Program-made: the position numbers and the translations under genes | Part shown: positions 9,187 through 18,389 of the stretch, piece after piece | Numbering within the stretch: the stretch's first letter is position 1 | Layout of the letters: the number at the start of each line of letters is the position of its first letter | Origin: an uncultured Lachnospiraceae bacterium | GTDB taxonomy: Bacteria; Bacillota; Clostridia; Lachnospirales; Lachnospiraceae | Length of the DNA: 64,000 bases | Reading direction: 5' to 3' | Assembly (NCBI GenBank): GCA_910578115.1 | Contig: CAJTPO010000013.1 | Location: 40,897 to 104,896, forward strand | Notes under the pieces: generated by a model | The model's input: only the letters and a program-made list of their open reading frames with translations | Told to the model about the DNA's origin: nothing | Databases searched by the model: none

Positions 9187-12100
9187 ATGGATATGATACA
9201 GGAAGCGATGGCCCATAATAAGCATATTTCAGATTATAAGTTTGACGGGGAACAGACATGGGCCGCATTCCGGAACAGGGCGGCCGGAAGAGACGTCTAT
9301 CTCTATGGACTGGGAAATGCCGCCGGTTACTTTATAGAAAAATACGGTGATAAGGTAAAACTCTGTGGTGCGATTGACAGCTATATCGGTCTGCAGGGAT
9401 TTTGTCTGGGGGACTATCTGCCGGAAGCAGTGGAAACGGCCTGTGAACGGATTTCGATTTATGATGCCGGTATTCTTCCGTCACTTGATCCGGAGAAAAC
9501 GATTATTTTGATCACTGCCGTCAATGCGTATGAAGAGATTGCCCGGGAAATGGCGTCTTATCGTCTGCAATGTTTTGTTCTGCTTTTGATGGAAGCCGAT
9601 GCGAGAATCTGTTTTCAAGATGAAGATGCCCGAGCGTATGACGGAAAGCAGATTGACAGAAAGCAGATTGGAAAGCACACCGCAAAACATAACGCAAAGC
9701 ACACCGCAAAATGTACCGGAGAACAGCCGGATCTGCAGGAGCAGAGAAACGCATATACAGATAAATGCTGCAGTCTGCCCATTGCGGAAAATAAAATTGT
9801 ATGCATGATCGGCAGGTATGGCGGCCATGCAAGATACATAACGAAGGAGCTGATCAGGCAAAGCGATATCGGAGAAAGGAATGCCAACAAGGCCGGCAGC
9901 GGAAAAGCCGGTGACAGGGAGGGCGGCAGCAGGCAGAGCAGTGACAGGAAAGCCGACAGCAACCATCGAGTCGATCTGGATATCGTCTGGCTGGTGGAGG
10001 ATCTGCGGATGAAAGTACCCGAGGGGGTGCGGCCGGTCCTGATCGGGAATTGGAAGAAATATATTTACGAGATGGAAACAGCCGGCATCTGGGTGTTTGA
10101 TATTCTTGTGCCGGCATTTATACGGAAGCGGGAAGGGCAGATTTATATTCAGACCAAGCACTGGCCGAGTATAACGTTGAAGAAATTCTTTCTGGACGAC
10201 CCATCGACAACAAATACAGAACACGCACGACAACTGGTGCGGCAGAACGGCAAGATCGCGGATTACTTCTTTGTGGGAAGTGATTTTGACCTGCAGACAT
10301 GCAAAAGCGGGTTTGCCTGTGAGGGAGCGTTTGTTTTTGTCGGTTCGCCGAGGACGGACGCTTTATTTGACAAGGGGAATGGTTACAACATTGATAACGA
10401 GAACAGAAGCATTAACGAGGGCAGCAGCGGCAGCGAAGACAACCGGGGCAACAGAACCAACTCTGTCAATCGAAATAAGGTTTATGCCAGATACCACATT
10501 GCGGCAGACATCCACACGCTGTTATATGCTCCGACATTTCGCTTCGATCAGGAAAAAAAGCAGAAAAGGACAGTGCAGGGATTAGATTTTACGAAACTTT
10601 CAAAACAGCTGGAGCGGCGTTTTGGCGGTCAATGGAAGATTCTGTTCAGAGGGCATCCCTCTCTTTTGCATCTGAAAAACAGAGAAGACAGGGAGCATAA
10701 CGTCTCGGTGATCGATGTGAGCGGGTACGAGGACAGTCAGGAGCTTGTGGCCGCCTGCGATATGCTTATCTCCGATTATTCGAGTATTCTGTTTGAGGCG
10801 GCATTTGTGGGGAAAGCGGCGCTGCTGTTTGCACCTGACAGGGAAGCGTATCTGGAAAAGGAGCGGACGTTTTACATAGACTACGATGCGCTGCCGTTTC
10901 CGGCGGCACAGACGAACGGGGAATTGGCCGCCGCGATCGAGCGGTTTGATGAGGGTGCCTATCGAAAAAAGACCGCTCTTTTTCTGGAGCAGTACGGTGT
11001 GCATGAGGACGGTCACGCCAGCGAAAGGGCGGCGGCGTTTCTGTTGTCCCGGCTGGAGCGCCGGCACAGGATTTCCGTCATCATACCTTTTTACAACACG
11101 GCCGCTTATCTGCCGCGCTGTATCGAAAGCGTTCTAAACCAGAGCTGCAGGGATCTGGAGATCATTCTGGTGGACGATGGCTCTACGGATGATTCCCTGC
11201 AGATCTGTGAAGCCTATGCGAAGAAAGATCCCCGTATCGTTCTCATCAGTCAGGAAAACCGCGGGAATACTGCGGCGAGGAAAGCCGGGATAAAAGCCTG
11301 CAGAGGAGAGTATGTGATGTTCGTGGATTCCGATGACTGGATTGGAACCGATCTGGCCGCCCTGCTGTATGAGCAGGCGGAGAGGCATCGTGCGGATCTG
11401 GTCGTTTCTAATGTGTTGAAGATCCGGGCAGGCGGACGGGAGGAAGAGCGGAGAAACCTGATCGCTCCGGGGGTTTATACCAACCCCAAGGATGCGGTGA
11501 AGAAGCTGTTTTTTGATTATGAAGATGAAGACTGCCGGTACGGCATTTTGCCCTATCTGTTTGCCAAGCTGTACCGGAGAGAGCTGGCAGTCCGTTCCAT
11601 GGAAAAGATTGACGACAGGCTCCAATACGACGAGGACCGGGCGCTGGTGTGGACCTGTCTTATGCAGGATATCACGGCGGTCTTTGTTGGCAGCAGGGCG
11701 TATTATTACTGTCAGCGGGCCGAAGGGCTGGTGCGCGCCAGAGACGAACTGTATCTGGCGAAGATCAACTATTTCTACTGTTATATGCGCAGGCTGTTTG
11801 CGCAGGAAGACGGGATTTTAAGAAAGCAGCTGGAGCGGTATGTGGCCTGGAACGTGCAGATTGCGTTTCAGTGGAAGCTGGGCATGGGGGAAGGCGCTTT
11901 GCCGAAAACGCAGGGAAACGGCGGGGAGAGCAGGCAGGATGACCACAGAAAGTCATCAGATTCCCGAAAGCGGCCGGTATCCGGGAGCGAAATGAATGCT
12001 GCCGGCGTCCCGGATCCGGCAGGACACAATGTCAAAGTATCGGTGATCATCCCTTCCCTCAATGCCGCCGGCCAGATCAGGGAGTGCCTTGACAGCGTCA

Positions 12101-13383
12101 GGAGACAGACGCTGCCGGAGCTGGAGATTCTCTGTGTGGATGCCGGTTCGACGGACGGGACGGCTGCGATCCTGGAGGAATATGCTGCGCTGGATAACAG
12201 GATCCGTTATCTGCAGTCGGAGCGGAAGAGCTACGGTTTCCAGATGAACGCAGGGATAGAGGCGGCAGGCGGGGAGTACATAGGCATTGTGGAGCCGGAT
12301 GATTACGTCGCGGAGGATATGTTTGAGAAACTGTACGATGCCGCTCATGGCAACCGTCTGGATTATGTGAAATCCAATTTCTATAAGTTCGTGGATTACC
12401 GGGGCCGGCGTCATTACCGGAAGTGGGAGCGAAGCTACTGGGGACAGGACGGCGATATTTTCGGACGGGTGATCCTGTTAAAAGAAACGCCCCGGGCGCT
12501 GGTCTACGGTGACCACGGCAATATCTGGTCGGGCATCTACCGGCGGGAATTTGTGCTGGAGCGAAAGATCCGGTTTCATGAGACGCCCGGGGCTTCCTAT
12601 CAGGATACGGGATTTGCCCTGTTGTGTTCGCTGGAAGCGGAGCGGGTGATGTTTGTGGAAGACTGTTTTTACCGCTACAGGCAGGGCGGCACGGGAGCGT
12701 CGGTGCGGTCGCAGGACAAGCACAGCGTGATCATTGCCGAATATGCATGGGTCTGGGAGCAGATGAAAAGCAGAGGGTTTACGGACGAAGTATGCCGCAG
12801 CTTCTATATGGTGATGAAATTCCACTCCTATCTGTGGAATTACAACAGACTGCGGCCGGAAGGCAGGAGACGGTTTCTGGCAGGCCTTGTGCAGGATGAA
12901 CTGCTGGAATTTCGGGAGGAAGTTCTGTCGTTTCGGATTCCTGAAAAAGAAAGGATGCTGCGATTATGGCGGGGAAAGCAGACACAGGAAGATATTTTTA
13001 ACGAGGCGGAAGAGAGAAGAAGAAACGATGCGGAGGCATTCCTGCAGCTGGTGGAAAAGGCGGCACAGATCGTGGTGGTCTGTGCGGGAGCGCGGGGCAG
13101 GGCCCTCTTGAAGCTGTGCGGAAAGCTGGGGACAGGAAATATCCGTGCCGTCTGTGATAATGCTCCTGCTGTTCAGGGGCAGACCGTGGAGGGCATGGAG
13201 GTGATGAGCGTGGAACGAGCAGTCAGGCAGTACCCCAAAGCCTGTTATATGATCGCCAATCAATGTCATGCAGAGGAATTGTCTGCGCAGCTTGCCGGCG
13301 CGGGGATCAGCGCAGAGCAGATTTCTGTCTACGGGGAAGGCATTTACGGGGAAGAGGCGGTCATGAAATTTTTATTTTCGTGA
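9187..13383 (+). CDS. CDP-glycerol glycerophosphotransferase-like protein fused to two GT2 domains and two Rossmann-like modules
   Basis: A 1398-residue multidomain enzyme. The order is a Rossmann-like module (about 30-150; YLYGLGNAAGYF), a TagF/Glyphos_transf-like GT-B domain (about 205-620; VWLVEDLRM near 265, RGHPSL, and ISDYSSILFEAAFVGK near 530), a first GT2 domain (about 628-900; ISVIIPFYN, VDDGSTDDS, FVDSDDW), a second GT2 domain (about 951-1230; VSVIIPSLN, VDAGSTDGT, VEPDDY) and a last Rossmann-like module (about 1292-1398). Low-complexity insertions rich in K/H, G/S/R and N sit in the linkers and inside the TagF-like domain. ATG 9148 is also in frame but lacks a ribosome binding site; ATG 9187 has AGGGGAG at 9169-9175. 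It probably polymerises a teichoic-acid-like polyol-phosphate and sugar repeat at the inner membrane face. Confidence 0.8.
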   Translation: MDMIQEAMAHNKHISDYKFDGEQTWAAFRNRAAGRDVYLYGLGNAAGYFIEKYGDKVKLCGAIDSYIGLQGFCLGDYLPEAVETACERISIYDAGILPSLDPEKTIILITAVNAYEEIAREMASYRLQCFVLLLMEADARICFQDEDARAYDGKQIDRKQIGKHTAKHNAKHTAKCTGEQPDLQEQRNAYTDKCCSLPIAENKIVCMIGRYGGHARYITKELIRQSDIGERNANKAGSGKAGDREGGSRQSSDRKADSNHRVDLDIVWLVEDLRMKVPEGVRPVLIGNWKKYIYEMETAGIWVFDILVPAFIRKREGQIYIQTKHWPSITLKKFFLDDPSTTNTEHARQLVRQNGKIADYFFVGSDFDLQTCKSGFACEGAFVFVGSPRTDALFDKGNGYNIDNENRSINEGSSGSEDNRGNRTNSVNRNKVYARYHIAADIHTLLYAPTFRFDQEKKQKRTVQGLDFTKLSKQLERRFGGQWKILFRGHPSLLHLKNREDREHNVSVIDVSGYEDSQELVAACDMLISDYSSILFEAAFVGKAALLFAPDREAYLEKERTFYIDYDALPFPAAQTNGELAAAIERFDEGAYRKKTALFLEQYGVHEDGHASERAAAFLLSRLERRHRISVIIPFYNTAAYLPRCIESVLNQSCRDLEIILVDDGSTDDSLQICEAYAKKDPRIVLISQENRGNTAARKAGIKACRGEYVMFVDSDDWIGTDLAALLYEQAERHRADLVVSNVLKIRAGGREEERRNLIAPGVYTNPKDAVKKLFFDYEDEDCRYGILPYLFAKLYRRELAVRSMEKIDDRLQYDEDRALVWTCLMQDITAVFVGSRAYYYCQRAEGLVRARDELYLAKINYFYCYMRRLFAQEDGILRKQLERYVAWNVQIAFQWKLGMGEGALPKTQGNGGESRQDDHRKSSDSRKRPVSGSEMNAAGVPDPAGHNVKVSVIIPSLNAAGQIRECLDSVRRQTLPELEILCVDAGSTDGTAAILEEYAALDNRIRYLQSERKSYGFQMNAGIEAAGGEYIGIVEPDDYVAEDMFEKLYDAAHGNRLDYVKSNFYKFVDYRGRRHYRKWERSYWGQDGDIFGRVILLKETPRALVYGDHGNIWSGIYRREFVLERKIRFHETPGASYQDTGFALLCSLEAERVMFVEDCFYRYRQGGTGASVRSQDKHSVIIAEYAWVWEQMKSRGFTDEVCRSFYMVMKFHSYLWNYNRLRPEGRRRFLAGLVQDELLEFREEVLSFRIPEKERMLRLWRGKQTQEDIFNEAEERRRNDAEAFLQLVEKAAQIVVVCAGARGRALLKLCGKLGTGNIRAVCDNAPAVQGQTVEGMEVMSVERAVRQYPKACYMIANQCHAEELSAQLAGAGISAEQISVYGEGIYGEEAVMKFLFS
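9650..9722 (+). repeat. Low-complexity coding repeat (K/H/A/T-rich linker)
   Basis: Short near-repeats of AAGCACACCGCAAAA and of the CAGATTGACAGAAAG type encode a linker of Lys, His, Thr and Ala between the first Rossmann-like module and the TagF-like domain. Two further linkers in the same gene (about 9880-9965 and 10378-10485) are Gly/Ser/Arg- and Asn-rich. They look like in-frame slippage expansions. Confidence 0.6.
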
Positions 13384-13471
13384 GCAGACAGCAGGGTGCG
13401 CGCAGAACGGAAACATTGGGGGATGCGTTCGGCACACGCTGCCCCAAATATTCCGTATGGAGGTAACAGGG

Positions 13472-14572
13472 ATGAACGCAGAACAGGATAAGGTGCAGTG
13501 GATCTACGGGCAGTTATGCGATGAAGAATCCAGATATCTATTTGAAAACAGAAGGAAATATGCCGAGAGCGGTGAGTGGAAATACATTGAAAATATAGTC
13601 AGGAGCATACCGCAGTACGCTGACAATGTTTACTATGGCGGTAAGGAACAGGAGCTGTACCGAAAGCTGAGAGCATACGGGAAGAAGATCATTCTTTTCG
13701 GTTATGGGTACAGGGCCAAAAGGCTGTACCGGGATCTTTGCGCGGAGCATCTGGATATGGCGTATATTGTTGATTCCGATGAGAAGAAGCAGGGCACTTT
13801 TATAGAGAAAACACCGATTGTTTCTCTGCGGTATGTTGTTGAACGGGAAAACACTGACCAGTGCGTGTTTCTGATCACTTCCTCTTATCATGCGGAAGAG
13901 ATACGGGCGGAACTGTCAAAATGCGGCTGCAGATACGTAGAGGACGCAAACCTGTACGGCAAGTGTTTCCGGCAGGATCAGTATTTTGAGCGCAGTGATT
14001 TTTTGACGTTTGCGGAGCAGGAGGTCTTTGTCGATGGGGGATGTTTTGATCTGGAAACGACACGGATCCTGATGGAGAGACTGGAAGAAGAGGGGAAGAA
14101 GTGCCGGAGCGTGTATGCCTTTGAGCCGGACCGGAACAACTATTTGGCCTGTAAAAAGAAGACAGAACATAGTGGCTGGCACAACATAAGGCTGGTCAAT
14201 GCCGGATTGTGGCATGAACCGGCGGCGTTAACCTGGGAGAATGCGGGAACGGCCGGAGCACATCTGGCAGAAGCGGCGGGGGAAGGCGGCGGCCGGTGTC
14301 AGGTGAAAGCGGTTTCTCTGGATTCCGTTGTTGAGAAAAGGGAGCAGGTTACGTTTATCAAGCTGGATGTGGAAGGAGCCGAACTGGAGGCTTTGCAGGG
14401 AGCGAAGCGGATTATCACAGAAAACAGGCCGAAACTCGCGGTCTGCCTTTATCATAAGAAGGAAGACTACTGGCGGATTCCTTATTATGTGAAAAGTATG
14501 GTGCCGGAGTACAGATTATATATCAGGCACTACAGCAATTATTCGGCGGAAACGGTACTGTATGCCGTTTGA
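13472..14572 (+). CDS. Rossmann-like module fused to FkbM-family methyltransferase
   Basis: A 366-residue protein. The N-terminal half contains the shared module (about 68-160; IILFGYGYRAKRLY, then IVDSDEKKQGT). The C-terminal half (about 184-366) is an FkbM-type SAM-dependent O-methyltransferase: VFVDGGCFDLETT as the SAM loop, YAFEPDRNN as the acidic strand-2 end, and FIKLDVEGAELEALQGA near residue 294, the most typical FkbM segment. The open frame reaches 13457, but ATG 13472 has GGAGGT 8 bp upstream. It probably methylates a sugar or polyol hydroxyl of the glycan. Its TGA is followed within 4 bp by a 103-bp palindromic element. Confidence 0.85.
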   Translation: MNAEQDKVQWIYGQLCDEESRYLFENRRKYAESGEWKYIENIVRSIPQYADNVYYGGKEQELYRKLRAYGKKIILFGYGYRAKRLYRDLCAEHLDMAYIVDSDEKKQGTFIEKTPIVSLRYVVERENTDQCVFLITSSYHAEEIRAELSKCGCRYVEDANLYGKCFRQDQYFERSDFLTFAEQEVFVDGGCFDLETTRILMERLEEEGKKCRSVYAFEPDRNNYLACKKKTEHSGWHNIRLVNAGLWHEPAALTWENAGTAGAHLAEAAGEGGGRCQVKAVSLDSVVEKREQVTFIKLDVEGAELEALQGAKRIITENRPKLAVCLYHKKEDYWRIPYYVKSMVPEYRLYIRHYSNYSAETVLYAV

Positions 14573-14575
14573 ACA

Positions 14576-14678
14576 TATAGTAAACGACATAACAACTTTC
14601 TGTTTCCGGCTCTTGCAGAAGCCATATACGGTAGCTCCTGCAAGGCCGAAAACGAAATTTCTAATGTCGTTAACTATA
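14576..14678. repeat. MITE-like palindromic element, copy A (103 bp)
   Basis: The left end TATAGTAAACGACAT (14576-14590) and the right end ATGTCGTTAACTATA (14664-14678) are near-perfect inverted repeats. The interior is also a long imperfect palindrome (TTTCCGGCTC paired around CATATACGG). Copies of the same length lie at 38315-38417 and 60131-60233. If the outermost TA pairs are target duplications, the element belongs with TA-inserting (IS630/Tc1-like) MITEs. This copy lies between the FkbM gene and the next enzyme gene and supplies its first in-frame codons. Confidence 0.85.
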
Positions 14679-17177
14679 CATGCCGGATTCAAAAATAGCA
14701 ATACGAATAGCAATATGAATAGCAATATAAATGGAAATATGAATAGCAATATGAATGGAAATACAGATAGAAATACAAACAAAAATACAGATCACAACTT
14801 TAAGGAAAGTAAGGGAAGAACATTGCACAGAGCAGAGGAAGATAAAATAACCCCGCAGGAACTGATCGCAGAACTGCCCAAAGGGCTGGTCAAGTGGTAT
14901 CCGTTTAAGGCGGATCAGTGTGCGCTTTATATCACCGGGAATACGGAACTTGACCGGGCGGTGGAAGAAGCCCTGCGGGAGAGCGGTATGATGGTGGATT
15001 GTGTGGAAGCGGAAAACCTCCCTTTAAAGCGGTATGACCACATCATAATCACCATGGCGATGGAACAGACCGGAAACATAGAAGAGGCTACGAAAATTTT
15101 GCGAAAAGCAAGGCCGCTGTTAAAGGAACATGGCAGGCTGTTTCTGGGGATGAGCAATCGTCTGGGAATCCGGTATTTCTGCGGGGACAAAGATCCCTAT
15201 ACGGGGCGGAGTTTTGACGGCGTGGAGGGGTATGTCAGGGCGGAGGCGTCTGCTTTTGACCGCCGGAAAGGCCGCAGTTACGCGAAAGCGGAGATCAGGC
15301 AGATGCTCCGGGAAGCCGGGTTTGTCCATTACAGGTTCTATTCGGTATTTCCTGTGCTGGAGAGGCCGCAGATCATGTTCGCCGATGATTTTACGCCGGG
15401 GGAGCAGCTGGACATCCGGATTTTCCCACAGTATCATTGTGCGGATACGGTATTTCTGGAGGAAGAACTGCTGTACGGCGCGCTGCTTGAAAACGGGATG
15501 TTCCATCCCATGGCCAACGCATTCTTTATAGAGTGCGCGCTTGACGGCGGGCTTTCCGACATAAATCAGATCACCGTTTCCATGGACAGGGGGCGGGAGA
15601 ATGCCATGTTCACCATGATCCGCAGGGATGGTCGTGTGGTAAAAAAGCCTGTCTACAGGGAAGGGCTGCAGAAGGGGAAGGCACTTAAGGAGAATGCGGC
15701 CGATCTGGAACGCCATGGTGTGCGGATGGTGCCCATGGAACTGGAAAATGACGCATGTGTCATGCCTTTTATAAAGGAACGCTCGGCCCTTTCCTTTCTG
15801 CGGGAGCTGTCCACAAAGGATCAGGAGCGTTTTCTGCAGGAGCTGGACCGGTTCTGGCAGATCATCCTGCATTCCTCGGAGCATACACCCTATGAGGAGA
15901 TCGACTGGGAGAATTATGCTCCGGGCTGGGAGGAAAAGACGCCCGACGATCCTTTGAAAGGCCAGTGGAAGAAGCTGGCTTTTGGAACGGCACAGGAGCG
16001 GGACAGCATCGGTGTGATCTTGAAAAGGGGCTATATCGACCTGATACCGCTGAATGCCTTTTACGACGGGAAGGATTATCTGTTCTATGATCAGGAGATG
16101 TACGTGGAGAATCTGCCGGCGAAGTCGATCCTGCTCAGGACGCTGACCACCCTCTATCTGGGGAACTGGGAGCTGGAGCGCATTCTGCCGGAGGAACGGC
16201 TGCGGGAGCGCTATGGTCTGAACCAATGTCGGCAGTTATTTTCCGGATTTAACAGCCGCTTTTTAAACGAACTGAGAAATGACAGGACTTTGCGGGAATA
16301 CCACAGGGCGGTGCGGAAGAATGCGGGTACGATCCATGCCAACCGCCAGCGCATGAATTATGCGGCACAGGAGTACGACCGGATCTTCCGGGATATCTTT
16401 AAGGGAACGCGGAACCGCAGGCTCTATCTGTTCGGGACGGGACAGTTCGGGCGGGCTTTTCTGTCGCAGTTTGGACGGGACTGTGAGATCTCCGGATTCA
16501 TAGACAATGATCCGGACAAGTGGAATACGCAGATCGGGGGTGTTCCGGTTTATCCGCCGGCAGAGCTTGCGGCGCTGGAAAAGGGGACTTATAAGGTGAT
16601 CATCTGTATCAAAAATCACCGGGCCGTTATGGAGCAGTTAACGGGAATGGGCATCACCAATTTCAGCGTTTATGATGTCAATCTGGCGTATGTGAGGCCG
16701 GAGCCGGAGCCGGGAGACAGGGAGAAGCCCGGGGAGAGCGGGAAGAAAAAGTATCATGTGGGGTATGTGGCAGGGGTGTTTGACCTTTTTCATATAGGGC
16801 ATCTGAATCTGCTCAGGCGCGCCAAAGAGCAGTGTAGTCATTTGATCGTGGGTGTGGTGACGGACGAAGGGGTGATCAGGAACAAGCATAAGGCCTGTAT
16901 CGTCCCTTTTGCGGAGCGGATCGAGATCGTGCGTGCCTGCAGATATGTGGATGAGGCGGTGGAAATACCGCTGGAGCAGTATGATACGGATGAAGCGTAC
17001 AGGAGATATCAGTTTGACGTACAGTTTTCCGGGAGCGACTACGCCGACAGCCCGGCATGGACGGCCAAGCGGGAGTTTCTGCGGCAGAAGGGGGCGGATC
17101 TGGTGTTTTTTCCGTATACGCAGTCTACCAGTTCCACGAAGCGCAGGGAGTTGATCGGCAGGAAAGCGGAGGAGTGA
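14664..17177 (+). CDS. Methyltransferase-like, kinase-like, Rossmann-like and TagD-like cytidylyltransferase fusion
   Basis: A large fusion (837 residues from ATG 14664). After an Asn-rich leader it has a class I methyltransferase-like domain (about 65-200; DHIIITMAMEQ, HGRLFLGMSN), a phosphotransferase-like region (about 290-520; the D-x4-N pattern in IDLIPLNAFY and YDQE in place of a DFG motif), the shared Rossmann-like module (about 585-690; LYLFGTGQFG, GFIDNDPDKW) and a C-terminal glycerol-3-phosphate-cytidylyltransferase-like domain (GVFDLFHIGHLNLL near 700, then TSSTKRREL). The start is uncertain. The frame is open to ATG 14562, 14664 lies in the MITE end, and TTG 14823 has an AAGGGAAG site. 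It plausibly makes a CDP-activated polyol for the TagF-like neighbour. The kinase reading is tentative. Confidence 0.75.
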   Translation: MSLTIHAGFKNSNTNSNMNSNINGNMNSNMNGNTDRNTNKNTDHNFKESKGRTLHRAEEDKITPQELIAELPKGLVKWYPFKADQCALYITGNTELDRAVEEALRESGMMVDCVEAENLPLKRYDHIIITMAMEQTGNIEEATKILRKARPLLKEHGRLFLGMSNRLGIRYFCGDKDPYTGRSFDGVEGYVRAEASAFDRRKGRSYAKAEIRQMLREAGFVHYRFYSVFPVLERPQIMFADDFTPGEQLDIRIFPQYHCADTVFLEEELLYGALLENGMFHPMANAFFIECALDGGLSDINQITVSMDRGRENAMFTMIRRDGRVVKKPVYREGLQKGKALKENAADLERHGVRMVPMELENDACVMPFIKERSALSFLRELSTKDQERFLQELDRFWQIILHSSEHTPYEEIDWENYAPGWEEKTPDDPLKGQWKKLAFGTAQERDSIGVILKRGYIDLIPLNAFYDGKDYLFYDQEMYVENLPAKSILLRTLTTLYLGNWELERILPEERLRERYGLNQCRQLFSGFNSRFLNELRNDRTLREYHRAVRKNAGTIHANRQRMNYAAQEYDRIFRDIFKGTRNRRLYLFGTGQFGRAFLSQFGRDCEISGFIDNDPDKWNTQIGGVPVYPPAELAALEKGTYKVIICIKNHRAVMEQLTGMGITNFSVYDVNLAYVRPEPEPGDREKPGESGKKKYHVGYVAGVFDLFHIGHLNLLRRAKEQCSHLIVGVVTDEGVIRNKHKACIVPFAERIEIVRACRYVDEAVEIPLEQYDTDEAYRRYQFDVQFSGSDYADSPAWTAKREFLRQKGADLVFFPYTQSTSSTKRRELIGRKAEE
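14691..14791 (+). repeat. Asn-rich hexamer-type repeat in a coding sequence
   Basis: Degenerate repeats of AATAGCAATATG and AATGGAAATATG encode a run of Asn-Ser-Asn-Met, Asn-Gly-Asn-Met and Asn-Thr units just after the MITE-like element. The codon use is unlike the rest of the gene. It appears to be a slippage-generated linker or an untranslated leader, depending on which start is used. Confidence 0.7.
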
Positions 17178-17187
17178 GAGGGGAGCG

Positions 17188-18384
17188 ATGCAGGTAAGTT
17201 TATCAACGAAAAGTATACACGGGGTAACGAGGATCGGCGCTGACCCGGAGGGTGTTTTGGGCGAAAGTGTATATGGGATCACGGTGGACGCGGAAACCTT
17301 TTATGGACGGAATGCACTGGAAGGATGCGGTGAAAAAGGGTTTGACGCGGATGCGGTGGCAGCGCAGTTCAGTGCGTTTGTGCAGGACTGCGTCAGGAGC
17401 GGTGTGAGGATTCACGCCATGCGTATGCCGCGTTTGCGGTGGGATACGAAGCGGACGGATTTACGTGAACTGCTGCTGCGGTTCGGGCGGGAGGGGATCG
17501 AAGCCTGCGCCGGGGCGGGCTGTCATTTTGTGGTGATGCAGCCGCTTTTTGCAGGAATTGCCAGAGAGCAGCTGTGGCGGGAGAATCGTCGGTACTATGC
17601 GGCGCTTGGACGGATGGCGCAGCGGGCAGGCGTTAAGATTCTGCTGGAAAACCAGTGCGGTCATGTGAATGGTCATTTTGTCCGCGGTGTCTGTGCGGAT
17701 GCCGCTGTGGCGGCAGCGTGGATTGATGCCCTGAATGCGGAGGCGGGAGCGGAGACCTTTGGTTTCTGCCTTGACACGGGGGCCGGCAATCTGTGCAGGC
17801 AGGATATGGGGGAGATGGCCGTGACGCTGGGAAGCAGGCTTAAGGCCGTGCTGGTGCGGGAATGCGACGGGGTGCGGGAGGCAAGCCGGCTTCCTTTTAC
17901 GGGACGAACGGCGGCCGGGCAGGACGCCGACTGGCCGGGCTTGATCCGGGGGTTACGGAAGAGCGCGTTTGACGGTATCCTGATCCTGGATGCCGGCGAT
18001 ACTTTGAGAGGGTTTTCCCATCTGCTCCGTCCGCAGGTGCAGTCGCTTGTCTGTGCGGTGGCGGAGTATTTCAGATGGCAGATCGGCATGGAATGGTGTC
18101 TCCGGGCGTACCCGTCCAGAGTGCTTTTCGGGGCGGGAAATATGTGCCGGCAGTATCTGGCCCGCTATGGGGAAGCGTTTCCGCCGCTTTTTATCTGCGA
18201 CAATGACCGGGAGCGCTGGGGGACGGAAGTATGCGGTGTGGAAGTGAGACCGCCGGAAGCATTACGGGAACTTCCGGAGGACTGCGTGGTCATGATCTGC
18301 AATACATTTTATGAGGAGACTGCGGAGCAGCTGCGGGAGCTGGGCGTGAGACAGATCGGGGCATTCAGTGACGAATGTTTGTGA
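17188..18384 (+). CDS. TIM-barrel sugar isomerase-like protein (metal site degenerate) with C-terminal Rossmann-like module
   Basis: A 398-residue protein. Residues 1-285 form a sugar phosphate isomerase/epimerase-type TIM barrel (AP endonuclease family 2 fold) and about 305-398 the shared module (RVLFGAGNMCRQYL, FICDNDRERWGT). Compared with the adjacent paralogue at 18560-19510, several metal-binding positions are changed: DTGH has become DTGA, HIHDNDG has become LVRECDG, and the last Glu (SFET) is replaced in LDAG. The first Glu (LLENQ) is kept. The barrel may therefore bind rather than isomerise a sugar. ATG 17188 follows GAGGGGAG and is 10 bp after the preceding stop. Confidence 0.8.
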   Translation: MQVSLSTKSIHGVTRIGADPEGVLGESVYGITVDAETFYGRNALEGCGEKGFDADAVAAQFSAFVQDCVRSGVRIHAMRMPRLRWDTKRTDLRELLLRFGREGIEACAGAGCHFVVMQPLFAGIAREQLWRENRRYYAALGRMAQRAGVKILLENQCGHVNGHFVRGVCADAAVAAAWIDALNAEAGAETFGFCLDTGAGNLCRQDMGEMAVTLGSRLKAVLVRECDGVREASRLPFTGRTAAGQDADWPGLIRGLRKSAFDGILILDAGDTLRGFSHLLRPQVQSLVCAVAEYFRWQIGMEWCLRAYPSRVLFGAGNMCRQYLARYGEAFPPLFICDNDRERWGTEVCGVEVRPPEALRELPEDCVVMICNTFYEETAEQLRELGVRQIGAFSDECL

Positions 18385-18389
18385 TGCGC

